The notes beneath the pieces are model-generated. The model was not told the DNA's origin. It did no database searches and was given only the letters and a program-made list of their open reading frames with translations. 64,000 bases of DNA from NCBI RefSeq assembly GCF_018860965.1, contig NZ_JAHKQF010000009.1:124001-188000 (forward strand), written 5' to 3'. This DNA comes from Alteromonas sp. C1M14. GTDB taxonomy: Bacteria; Pseudomonadota; Gammaproteobacteria; Enterobacterales; Alteromonadaceae. The translations under genes and the position numbers were made by a program. Positions 35,771-43,742 of this stretch are shown here, in pieces. Position 1 is the first letter of the stretch, and every line of letters starts with the position of its first letter.

Positions 35771-36637
35771 TTAATTGAAAATGCTCGACACATCGACCTC
35801 TTGTTTTTCTTGCTGTACCGGCGAAGCGTTAACACTGACACTAAACACGCTGCCTAATTGCTCAACCCTCACCGGCACTGACCAACCTGAGACCAATTGC
35901 TGTAGCGTCACAGCCACTTTCTCTCGACGTTGTCGACTGCTTAACATCACGCCAATATCTTTGTATTGCACAACATTCACATAGCCCTCGGCTTGCGGTA
36001 ACGCCGCCATAAATCGCGCAATATGCTCGTCACTCATTTGGACAAAATTAATTTGATGCTTGTAGGTAAAATCAGGACGGTTTACTTCGTGATCCAACAT
36101 TTCAGCCAGTACCGCCCCCAATTCTTCGGCTAACCAGCTAGCATAGCTCCCCACCGATTCAGACAAACACACTGATGTGCAATTTATCGGCACAAACCAA
36201 GAATCCGATGCCTTGGTTTCAAAAGATCCCAAAGCTTCACCCGTAGCGATATAAATAAGCTTACCCACCAATCGGGCTTTCACTGCTTTGCGGGTTTTAT
36301 ATTGATTTTCAGGGGTATGCAGATGGATCGTAAACTGCACTAAAATATCGATGGGTTGGCTTTGAATACTGCGGGCAAGCGCCTTAACTCGCTTGTCGGT
36401 TCGCTTTCCTGTGCGCTGATAATCTAACGTAAAAATGTCGTTATCGGCGTAGGTGGTAAACCCCCGAAATACCATTTGTTCCACAATGGCGGTGGTAACG
36501 CGGGAATAAATAGGATCCGTAATTGCAATAGCGCTATTTTCGCCGTCGGCGCCCATTACTACCAAACTCGGTGTAGCGCGGGCAAACAGCGACAAAAAAA
36601 ATAGTCCGGTTAGCAACAGTATTTTAGTCATCGCCAT
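35771..36637 (-). CDS. Secreted paralogue family protein 3
   Basis: A 288-residue protein with a signal peptide (cut near ARA-TPS). It shares with the proteins at 31203 and 30225 the opening LVVMGADGENS, the strand PIDILVQFTI, VKARLVGKL, the CTSVC motif and the helix LAEELGAVLAEMLD. The C-terminal half has diverged. The three copies in one cluster argue for related subunits of one assembly rather than unrelated enzymes. No catalytic motif is seen. Confidence 0.62.
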   Translation of the reverse strand: MAMTKILLLTGLFFLSLFARATPSLVVMGADGENSAIAITDPIYSRVTTAIVEQMVFRGFTTYADNDIFTLDYQRTGKRTDKRVKALARSIQSQPIDILVQFTIHLHTPENQYKTRKAVKARLVGKLIYIATGEALGSFETKASDSWFVPINCTSVCLSESVGSYASWLAEELGAVLAEMLDHEVNRPDFTYKHQINFVQMSDEHIARFMAALPQAEGYVNVVQYKDIGVMLSSRQRREKVAVTLQQLVSGWSVPVRVEQLGSVFSVSVNASPVQQEKQEVDVSSIFN

Positions 36638-36657
36638 CCCCTCACCGTCAACGCCGC

Positions 36658-37371
36658 CTATAAACTCATTTGCGAAATATCGTTTAACTCTTCCATTTCA
36701 GATGGCATCTCGATGCCTTGATCTTGGGAGTATTCATAGACCAAAGCCGTGGTTTCGTACAAGGTGGTCATATAGTTTGGGCCGCTACGTGTAATTTCCG
36801 TTACCGCGTTGAGACGAATTTTATTTTGCTCTAGCTGACGGTAATCCGCTGCGTTATCAATTAAGTACTGAGAATAGCCTGGCGCTACCTGTACCACCTC
36901 TCGGGCTTGTTTCACGCCAACGTAATAAGGCACAAAACCGGTAGCGAATAACACCGAATTCTCCCGCGATAAGGTTTCTTCCTTATCTTTGGTTTCGGCG
37001 ATGACATCTTGTGCCTTTTCGCTTAATGCATTAATGGTGTCTAAGGCTTCACTATCTAAGGTGCTGCCTCTTTCTAAGTCTTCACGCTGCGCTTCTAATT
37101 GTGCTGCTAATTCGGCTTTCCCAAGGGCTGTTAACCAAATTTCTTGAGCTGAAAGTATGGACAACAGCGAGGTAATATAAGCGCCCAGCAAAGGGTCGGC
37201 CACAGCTAACCCTGGGTTTATATCGAACCGTTCGCTAATATTTTCAGGGCTGACACTGTTGCTGCTTCCTTGCAAAATAACTAAGGTGTCTTTAATCACC
37301 TGCTCAGTTGACTGGCATGCACATAGCACACTTGCTCCTACGAAAACCGCCACCGCTTTTGCGTTTACCAT
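36658..37371 (-). CDS. Hypothetical helical lipoprotein
   Basis: A 237-residue protein with a lipobox (VLCAC) and a GAGGAT ribosome site. The mature part is largely helical with a charged coiled-coil between about 90 and 140 (LEAQREDLERG, EKAQDVIAETKDKEE). A conserved-looking hydrophobic stretch FATGFVPYYVGVKQA follows. No family recognised. It lies 20 bases before the third paralogue gene and 16 bases after the FlgT-like gene, so all are one operon. Confidence 0.55.
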   Translation of the reverse strand: MVNAKAVAVFVGASVLCACQSTEQVIKDTLVILQGSSNSVSPENISERFDINPGLAVADPLLGAYITSLLSILSAQEIWLTALGKAELAAQLEAQREDLERGSTLDSEALDTINALSEKAQDVIAETKDKEETLSRENSVLFATGFVPYYVGVKQAREVVQVAPGYSQYLIDNAADYRQLEQNKIRLNAVTEITRSGPNYMTTLYETTALVYEYSQDQGIEMPSEMEELNDISQMSL

Positions 37372-37387
37372 TATCTAATCCTCTGAT

Positions 37388-38278
37388 TTATAATTTACGT
37401 AAAAAGTAACTTTTTATTTTTGCCGCTAATTTTCTAGTGGCATTGTTGATCCCGTTTTGGGCTGCCAATTCCATGGTCTCGCCCTGTCCTAACACGTTAC
37501 TCACGGTTTCTGTGGTCTCTATCTGGCCACTTTTGGCATTGGTGATCCTGGCTTTCGATTCCAGCTTCACCAGATGTAAGGTTTCGGTAAGTTCATCAAC
37601 CCCTGCGTAAATCAACGTATGACTGACCAACACACTATAGGCTTCGGCAAGACCCGCTTTGGCTTTTGCAGCCACATTCAATGGCGCCATCCCAATATCG
37701 CCACGGGATTCAAACTCTGCCTCTAACAGGGTTAAATTAAATACTCCGCCGGTTCTGTCTGTTAGCTCTGCATAATCGGTCTCTACAGATAAGTTGCCCC
37801 CTTTGAGGTATTCAGGCAGCGATGGCGTAACACCATCAACGACCTTAAGCAGTTCCTCTTGGGTTGGTTGCATCAATTCCACCACCACCAAGGTAATTGA
37901 TGACTGCCCTGTCATTAGCGTATCTAGCCGCGATTCAAAATCGCCCTTGTTAAAATACGCAACGACGTCGGTGTGTAGAGTCGAGTCAACAATGCGGTGG
38001 GCGACCTTGTGCTCACCGATAAGCTGCCCAACGTTTTTAATCATGGTGGGATGAGGAATATGTTGTTTTATAAACGCCAACATATGAGGGTCGTGAGCCT
38101 GATAATACCCTTGAATACCGTTGTACAAAGCTTCCTTTGTTTGTTCGTCTTTCTGTTCACGGGTAAAGCGAGACTGGGTTAGCGTGGCGTAACCTTCTAT
38201 TCTTACTTGGGTTGTATTGGCGTAAGTATTTGTGGCAAAAGCACTTAGCAGTAGCACTAACATCATTAAAGTCGGCAT
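37388..38278 (-). CDS. Secreted FlgT/LPP20-like envelope protein
   Basis: A 296-residue protein with a signal peptide (cut near TYA-NTT). The mature start VRIEGYATLT, followed by a helix of the type REQKDEQTKEALYNGIQGYY, resembles the N-terminal domain of FlgT and LPP20 proteins. The C-terminal half contains TLIYAGVDELTETLHLVKLESKARI and a closing helix. FlgT forms a ring around the sodium-driven flagellar motor of Vibrio, so its presence in a cluster with a stator-like pair is suggestive. The similarity is at motif level. The start overlaps the upstream gene by 13 bases. Confidence 0.5.
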   Translation of the reverse strand: MPTLMMLVLLLSAFATNTYANTTQVRIEGYATLTQSRFTREQKDEQTKEALYNGIQGYYQAHDPHMLAFIKQHIPHPTMIKNVGQLIGEHKVAHRIVDSTLHTDVVAYFNKGDFESRLDTLMTGQSSITLVVVELMQPTQEELLKVVDGVTPSLPEYLKGGNLSVETDYAELTDRTGGVFNLTLLEAEFESRGDIGMAPLNVAAKAKAGLAEAYSVLVSHTLIYAGVDELTETLHLVKLESKARITNAKSGQIETTETVSNVLGQGETMELAAQNGINNATRKLAAKIKSYFLRKL

Positions 38279-39528
38279 GATTTATAGGCCTCCTTTAATG
38301 CTTCAAACTGCTTTAAAAAACCACGTTTTTGTTTGCGTTGGAAACCCTGCATTTTGAAAAATGCAGTGGTATCTGAGTAAATATCCGTATTGGTTTTATA
38401 AATTAACGACAACAATTGCTCTTCAAAGAATACCCACTCAGCAAAACCACTGGAGCCACTGGATGAAGGAATGGCTTGGCCGAATTGCAACGGTTGACTA
38501 AAAATCAATTCGTCACCACGTTCGAGGTTTTTATTTACCGTAATGCGAGAAAACGCCACGTAATAATTGGCTTCTCCGGCACTATTTTTACTAAAGGGGA
38601 CTTTTTTAAACCCGCGAACGGTGTAATCCACTTTGTAGTAGGGTTTCGGCAAAATTAAATTGTAGGTTTGTTCACCGCCAGAAAAACGCCCCTGCATGGT
38701 AAGTACAGATAAATCGGCGTTATAGGGTTGCACTGCAATACCTTGGGTTTCAGCCATAGCCTTGGTCAGTTGATTGGCCACATAACGCTTAAATACCGCC
38801 ATATCGTCTGCTTTAAATTTTTCAGGAATAAAAGCGTTGGCTTTCTCTTCAACCACTACCGAGGACACCGCAAACTGAGTAAGATTTGATTTTCCTGGTG
38901 GGGGGGCGGTGTGCAAGTAGTCTACAAAATGAGCAAGTAGATGTTCAGGTTTACCGCACACATTATTGGCCAACATATCAGATACCCGCTGGCGGATCAT
39001 GGCTTCGGTGGGCGGGGCTTCGTCAATATCCTTACAACGAATAACCGGTAAGGTGTGAGTAAAAACCAGCTGGGAAGATTCAACATCAAAAATTAATAGC
39101 TGTGCAGAAAGTTGTACCCACCAAGTAAACCAGGGGGTGTGATCAATCATTAGCTGCTCGGTAGACACGGTTTCACTGTCGAGCAACAAAGTAGCGGCGT
39201 ATTTGTAGCCTTCATCTTTATCCAGAATACTGGCGGTAAGGGTAAAGTTTTGCGGTGGCTTTTTTAAAATAGCCTGATACAAATGACGATTTAGTTTTTC
39301 TGATTTAACAATAGAAGATGAAAACGGAAAGCGAACGGGAAGGGCTTTCTTCCCGCTTTGAAAAGTAATACCCGCAAAAGCCACCGTTTCTTTAAATTCA
39401 TTGTTACCGCTGGCTCCCCATGTAACGGGAAGCCACAGAAGTAACAATGGGCACCAATTAAGGCGCTTCGGTTGCCGTATTTTTTGCTGTAAAAACTGCT
39501 GCCATAACCTCTGATCCATAACACCCAT
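38266..39528 (-). CDS. Hypothetical secreted protein heading the envelope cluster
   Basis: This 420-residue protein has an N-terminal basic segment, then a hydrophobic core (CPLLLLWLPVTWGA) that looks like a signal peptide or anchor. The mature part is beta-rich with features of CsgG/FlgT-like envelope proteins (TLTASILDKDEGYKYAATLLL, WVQLSAQLLIFDVESSQLVF). It has two Cys (IRCKDI, NVCGKP). No family is certain. It is the first gene of the minus-strand run, with a promoter expected in 39529-39643. Confidence 0.55.
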   Translation of the reverse strand: MGVMDQRLWQQFLQQKIRQPKRLNWCPLLLLWLPVTWGASGNNEFKETVAFAGITFQSGKKALPVRFPFSSSIVKSEKLNRHLYQAILKKPPQNFTLTASILDKDEGYKYAATLLLDSETVSTEQLMIDHTPWFTWWVQLSAQLLIFDVESSQLVFTHTLPVIRCKDIDEAPPTEAMIRQRVSDMLANNVCGKPEHLLAHFVDYLHTAPPPGKSNLTQFAVSSVVVEEKANAFIPEKFKADDMAVFKRYVANQLTKAMAETQGIAVQPYNADLSVLTMQGRFSGGEQTYNLILPKPYYKVDYTVRGFKKVPFSKNSAGEANYYVAFSRITVNKNLERGDELIFSQPLQFGQAIPSSSGSSGFAEWVFFEEQLLSLIYKTNTDIYSDTTAFFKMQGFQRKQKRGFLKQFEALKEAYKSCRL

Positions 39529-39643
39529 TGCCTAACGTGTCCTTTTGCTTGAGGCTATAAGAGCATTTGCTTAATTTTTTCTTAAAGTTCAATCTATATT
39601 AACTTTAATGGCTGTGCAAATTTTGATCAGCTGTGATAATGGG

Positions 39644-40213
39644 TTAATCGAGCCATTTCTCCCAATGCAATTTGTTATCTTCCCAGCGCAATAACATACC
39701 ACCACAGTTATCAATGACTTGGCCTTGGTCAAAACTCTGCGCCAAGCACGCCATAGCATCACCATGACTAATGATCATGACGCCGTTATACTTATGATTA
39801 GCAAACAAATGTGCAAAGGTTTTATAGAACCGGGCAGTGACCATATTGGCGCTTTCACCGCCGGTATTTGGCATGAGATCAGGGCGCGTATATCGGTGCT
39901 CACGAAACGCCTGATATTCTGGCAATGTGGCAGTTTGCTTGCCTTGCCAAGAACCAAAATGGCGTTCACAAAAGCCCGGCAAGGTTAAGCGAGGTTGCTT
40001 TAACGTGGCGGCAATAATATCAGCCGTTTGTACCGCTCGGCCTAAATGCGAGCTAACAATAAGTTCCAGCGGCCAAGATTTTGCTTTTTGTGCCAATTGC
40101 TGGGCTTGCTTTTGGCCATCTTCAGTGAGGGGGCTATCTAGCTGCCCTTGTAATATTTTGGCTTTGTTCCATTCCGTTTGCCCATGACGGCATAAGTAAA
40201 TCTGTTGCCCCAT
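39644..40213 (-). CDS. Histidine phosphatase family protein
   Basis: A 189-residue single-domain enzyme of the phosphoglycerate mutase-like branch: catalytic LCRHGQTEWN near the start, LTEDGQKQAQQL, SHLGRAVQTA, and the second His in MIISHGDAMACL. Members are phosphatases for small phosphomonoesters (for instance CobC or GpmB-like). No cobalamin genes are nearby, so the substrate is open. It is divergent from the cation exporter gene. Confidence 0.88.
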   Translation of the reverse strand: MGQQIYLCRHGQTEWNKAKILQGQLDSPLTEDGQKQAQQLAQKAKSWPLELIVSSHLGRAVQTADIIAATLKQPRLTLPGFCERHFGSWQGKQTATLPEYQAFREHRYTRPDLMPNTGGESANMVTARFYKTFAHLFANHKYNGVMIISHGDAMACLAQSFDQGQVIDNCGGMLLRWEDNKLHWEKWLD

Positions 40214-40324
40214 TATTGCTCCTCGTTATATTGAAATTTGTTGCATAATACTTTGATAAATAGCGGCCATGTTAAGTACACTTAATCACTCTAACCTTTA
40301 TTTACCAACAAGATTACATTACCG

Positions 40325-41260
40325 GTGTCACAAAACACTCACTCCCGCTGGATCAATGCTGCCACCACTGCTGCAGTTTGTGTGGCATTACTTTTGTGTG
40401 CGGTAAAAATAGCAGGTTGGTTTATCACGGGTTCAACCGCTATTTTAGGCTCGTTAGCCGATAGCTGTATCGATTTACTGGCTAGCGTTGCAGCCGCACT
40501 TGCCGCTCGCTTTGCCGCCATTAAACCTGATGCCAACCATAAATATGGACACAATAAAGCTGAGGCCTTGTTTGCTTTAACACAAGTTGTGTTGATTAGT
40601 GTTTCTGCCGCGTTAGTAATTTGGGAGTCTACCGGCCGCTTATTTTCACCTCAGCCCGTTCACGCTCCCCATATTGCCATGGGTACGCTGGTGTTTGCAC
40701 TCATTGCGACCCTTACTCTAGTGACCTTTCAAACCTATGCTCTGAAAAAAACAGACTCGTTAATTGTGAAATCTGATCGGGCCCATTACTTAGGTGATGT
40801 GATGGCTTTAGCAGGTGCACTAGCAGCGATATTCATTGGCGAAACTTACGGTATACCTCGACTTGATGCTATTGCTGGACTGATCATGGGAATATTTTTG
40901 GCCTATGCCGCCTGGCAAGTGGGTAAATGCGCCATTCCAGAATTAATGGATGAAGAACTTCCACAGCAAGACAAGCTAAAGATTGTGGCTATCTTAAAAC
41001 AAAACAAAGATATTTTAGGTTATCATGCGCTGCGCACCCGTCGTGCTGGCTCAAAACGTTTTATTCAGTTAGATATTCAACTTTCCGCCTCGCTATCGTT
41101 TCGTCAGGCACATAAGATCACCGACGATGTTGAATTAGCGCTGGAAGCCGCTTTTGCCGACACGGATGTGATTGTTCATGCCGACCCGGCTGGCGAAGCC
41201 AGGCTTGAGCGTCGGGGGCGAGAAGAAGTCGCCTATAAAAAACAAATAGATACCGAGTAA
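40325..41260 (+). CDS. Cation diffusion facilitator (FieF-like) metal exporter
   Basis: A 311-residue inner-membrane antiporter beginning with GTG. The metal site of TM2 (LADSCIDLLAS, DxxxD), the HKYGHNKAEAL loop and the TM5 site HYLGDVMALAG (HxxxD) match FieF/YiiP, which exports Zn or Fe in exchange for protons. The C-terminal cytosolic domain is present (RRAGSKRFIQLDIQLS, DVIVHADP). No metal-responsive operator is evident. The start codon lacks a strong ribosome site, so a slightly different start is possible. Confidence 0.9.
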   Translation: MSQNTHSRWINAATTAAVCVALLLCAVKIAGWFITGSTAILGSLADSCIDLLASVAAALAARFAAIKPDANHKYGHNKAEALFALTQVVLISVSAALVIWESTGRLFSPQPVHAPHIAMGTLVFALIATLTLVTFQTYALKKTDSLIVKSDRAHYLGDVMALAGALAAIFIGETYGIPRLDAIAGLIMGIFLAYAAWQVGKCAIPELMDEELPQQDKLKIVAILKQNKDILGYHALRTRRAGSKRFIQLDIQLSASLSFRQAHKITDDVELALEAAFADTDVIVHADPAGEARLERRGREEVAYKKQIDTE

Positions 41261-41320
41261 GTAGCCCCTTGGCATTCATTCTTTTCATTTTCAAACGCCA
41301 CAATTAGAGATTTTTTTAGT

Positions 41321-41683
41321 ATGGCCTTTCTTTTTAGCAAACTTGTCGCGTTTTTCTTAGGCACGTTCAGCTGTTTTTCCTTACATCAAGAACTTCAAGT
41401 ACCCGTAGTATTGGCTGGCGCCATCACTGGGTTAGCAGGGAGTTTTTGGCATTATCCCAAACGCTTTGATCCTCACCCGCAAGCGGCGGTGTATGCCGGA
41501 GCGTTTGCCGGTATGTGCTCGTCTCAGTTAATCGGTGGTTACGTAGAATTGGCGGCCGTGGCAGCCCTTGGCGCTGTGCTTTATACCTTGAGTCGACCGT
41601 TATTCCATGGCTTTGGTGGTCGTTTAGGTACCATATCCTTTATTGCCGTGACCTTAGTCTTACTGGCAAAGGGGCTATTATGA
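41321..41683 (+). CDS. Small polytopic membrane protein, first of a pair
   Basis: A 120-residue protein of four hydrophobic segments with short loops. A His-rich cytosolic-type loop (HYPKRFDPHPQ) lies in the middle and FGGRLGTISF near the end. No family recognised. Its stop overlaps the next gene's start (ATGA), and the two proteins have similar size and layout (a G-G-x-LG turn before the last helix), suggesting a heterodimer from an old duplication. Confidence 0.6.
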   Translation: MAFLFSKLVAFFLGTFSCFSLHQELQVPVVLAGAITGLAGSFWHYPKRFDPHPQAAVYAGAFAGMCSSQLIGGYVELAAVAALGAVLYTLSRPLFHGFGGRLGTISFIAVTLVLLAKGLL

Positions 41684-42063
41684 TCGCACTATTTACTGTT
41701 TTAGTGTCTGTGGTGAGCGCCATGAGCACGTATAAATTAGCACAATATTCATCCTTCAACGCCATACGCGCATCGAGCACCCTTACCATTCTTGCCTATG
41801 GTGTTGCAGTCGTTGCCCATGTCGACGCCGCCTATTGGTCTCTGGTTTTCTTTGGTGCCAGCTTTGTCGGTATGAGTACACCCCAAAAATTTGGCTATAC
41901 GTCGATGGCGGTTTCCGGTGCGTGCTTTGGTTGTCTTTACCTATTAATTGCCCCTTTTATTAACGGCATTGGCGGCGCACTCGGTAGCAGTGCCTTTCTG
42001 GCGGTGTGTGTATCTCATGTGGGAATACTACTAAGAGAACGAAACACAAAACGCAGCGTATGA
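41680..42063 (+). CDS. Small polytopic membrane protein, second of a pair
   Basis: A 127-residue protein starting at ATG 41680, which overlaps the previous stop; a longer frame from 41515 runs through the previous gene and is rejected. It has four hydrophobic segments, with IGGALGSSAFLAV before the last helix, matching the layout of its partner. The tail is basic (RERNTKRSV). Paired small membrane proteins are often transporters or exporters that work as two chains; the substrate is unknown. Confidence 0.6.
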   Translation: MIALFTVLVSVVSAMSTYKLAQYSSFNAIRASSTLTILAYGVAVVAHVDAAYWSLVFFGASFVGMSTPQKFGYTSMAVSGACFGCLYLLIAPFINGIGGALGSSAFLAVCVSHVGILLRERNTKRSV

Positions 42064-42129
42064 ATGAACCATACGCCGGCAACAATCTGGGGCGCTAAGT
42101 GGCCCGTTGTAACGTAGTGATAATGACAA

Positions 42130-42723
42130 CTAAATACCTGGCATAGAAATAAAATTAGGCAATTGTTTAATACGTTTTAGCCATGCTTGTATATGGGGAT
42201 ATTTTTGGATTTCGATGCCACCCTCCCACGACAATGCCACATAGGGGAAAACGGCACAGTCAGCAATGGTTAATCGTTTGGCAGCCAGCCAATCATTGGT
42301 CGACAAGTGTTCTTCTAATAAACTAAGAATACGCGCGCTTTGCTGCCGTGCGACGTAGCGATCAAGGGGAATATTGAACTTATCAATAAGCCTAGCCGCG
42401 TTAGGCCCGTGTCTAATTTCACTGGCAGCAACCGATAACCACTGCATCACGTCGGCTTGCAAATAAGGTTCTTTAGGCCACCATCTTTCGTCGCCGTACT
42501 TGCTTGCTAAATAGACTAAAATGGCTTGAGAGTCTCGCAGCGTAATCTCATTATCAACAAGTATAGGAAGCTCACAAAAAGGATTCAGTTGTTTGCATTT
42601 ATCACTTTTGTGCTCGTCGTTCATAAAGTCGACTTCCACAATTTCTATCGGCGTATCGATAAGGGCACAGAACAACCTTACCTTATAGCAATTGCCAGAC
42701 AATTCCATATCATAGAGCTTCAT
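42130..42723 (-). CDS. Glutathione S-transferase family protein
   Basis: A 197-residue protein with the GST thioredoxin-like N-domain (MKLYDMELSGNCYKVRL, with LPILVDN and RDSQAILVYLASKYG giving the glutathione pocket) and the all-helical C-domain (ADCAVFPYVAL). It would conjugate or isomerise electrophiles with glutathione. The Ser/Cys around residues 9-12 is the likely catalytic position. Divergent from a TetR regulator with two operators between them, so it is probably induced by an electrophile. Confidence 0.9.
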   Translation of the reverse strand: MKLYDMELSGNCYKVRLFCALIDTPIEIVEVDFMNDEHKSDKCKQLNPFCELPILVDNEITLRDSQAILVYLASKYGDERWWPKEPYLQADVMQWLSVAASEIRHGPNAARLIDKFNIPLDRYVARQQSARILSLLEEHLSTNDWLAAKRLTIADCAVFPYVALSWEGGIEIQKYPHIQAWLKRIKQLPNFISMPGI

Positions 42724-42884
42724 GGGACCTTCCTTTTCAGTTATTCATTTCTTAAATTCAACAACTTGCCCATGTAAAGCACGAATGAACAAGCCAAGTC
42801 TTTAGAGACCGAGAAAGTTAACTCAGCGTCCCACTGCCATAAAGCGCGGCTAAGCAGAGATGGCAAGTTGGGCAAACCAGCAAG

Positions 42885-42902
42885 TAGACAACTTTGTCTC
42901 CT
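42885..42902. promoter_or_regulatory. TetR-type operator 1 (imperfect)
   Basis: GTAGACA-ACTT-TGTCT followed by a diverged end. It shares half-sites with the perfect palindrome 29 bases on. It would bind the divergent TetR regulator next to the GST promoter. Confidence 0.65.
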
Positions 42903-42913
42903 TGCTTTGCAGA

Positions 42914-42931
42914 GTAGACAGAGTTGTCTAC
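42914..42931. promoter_or_regulatory. TetR-type operator 2 (perfect palindrome)
   Basis: GTAGACA-GAGT-TGTCTAC, perfect 7-bp arms. It falls between a minus-strand TTGACA (42935-42940) and a weak -10, so bound repressor would block GST transcription. The TetR start codon is 40 bases away on the other side. Confidence 0.75.
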
Positions 42932-42970
42932 ACATGTCAATATTTAAGCGGGATTCTTTGAGGTATTACG

Positions 42971-43549
42971 GTGGAAAAAAAAGCACATATTGTAAAAGTA
43001 GCCTTCGAACTCTTTTACCAATACGGGGTTCATGACGTCGGCATAAATCGCATCATCGCCGACGCCGGTATTGCGAAAAAAACCCTATATCATCATTTCG
43101 ACAGCAAAGAAGCGTTAGTGGCAGCCACTATTGCCTATCGTGATGAATGCTATTTTTCATATCTGACGAAAAGGTTAGAAACAATACCGTCAGGTTTAGA
43201 AGCAATTAACACCTTGTTTGATTCACTCAATGATCTTATCTACGAGAAACAGCCTGAAAACGGTGAATTTTTTGGCTGCTATTTTATTAATGTAAGCGCC
43301 CAATTCAGTAGCCAAGACAACCATCTTCATAAGCAATGTGCCCAAAGTAAGCAAAAGATGCTAAACCTCATTCAACATCATGTCTCTCATATACTAGACA
43401 AAGAGACGGCAATTATAACCATGACAGATGCAATAGGATTATTGTTTGAAGGTGCCATTGTGCAGGCATACGTACTAGGAGATAAACAAGCTGCTGCAAA
43501 AGCAAAAGCAATAGCTGCGGGGCTTTTAGAGCAAAAAGCAGCGGCTTAA
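42971..43549 (+). CDS. TetR-family transcriptional regulator
   Basis: A 192-residue repressor starting with GTG, seven bases after a GAGG ribosome site. Helix-turn-helix: INRIIADAGIAKKTLYHHFDSKEALV. The C-terminal ligand domain is of ordinary length, with Cys at CYF and CAQ that could sense electrophiles. Divergent from the GST gene and with two matching operators in the spacer, it most likely represses GST and itself. Confidence 0.92.
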   Translation: MEKKAHIVKVAFELFYQYGVHDVGINRIIADAGIAKKTLYHHFDSKEALVAATIAYRDECYFSYLTKRLETIPSGLEAINTLFDSLNDLIYEKQPENGEFFGCYFINVSAQFSSQDNHLHKQCAQSKQKMLNLIQHHVSHILDKETAIITMTDAIGLLFEGAIVQAYVLGDKQAAAKAKAIAAGLLEQKAAA

Positions 43550-43742
43550 TGGTACCCCTAAGATAAAAAAACCAGTTGTTAACAATTTTGCTAAGATCTT
43601 CGTCATTTATATTCTAGAAAATTAATTTGAATCAATAATCTAACTACTTTAGTCTTGGTCACTTATTTTTTCGTGCATTCGCACAAAAACCTCGAAATGG
43701 GGCCCTTTGCCGCCATTTTCTAACGGATTAAATATAGTCATT

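Noticed and set aside
42741-42935. Short minus-strand frame upstream of the GST gene (64 codons)
   Set aside because: It runs through both TetR operators and the likely promoter, with no ribosome site; not a credible gene.
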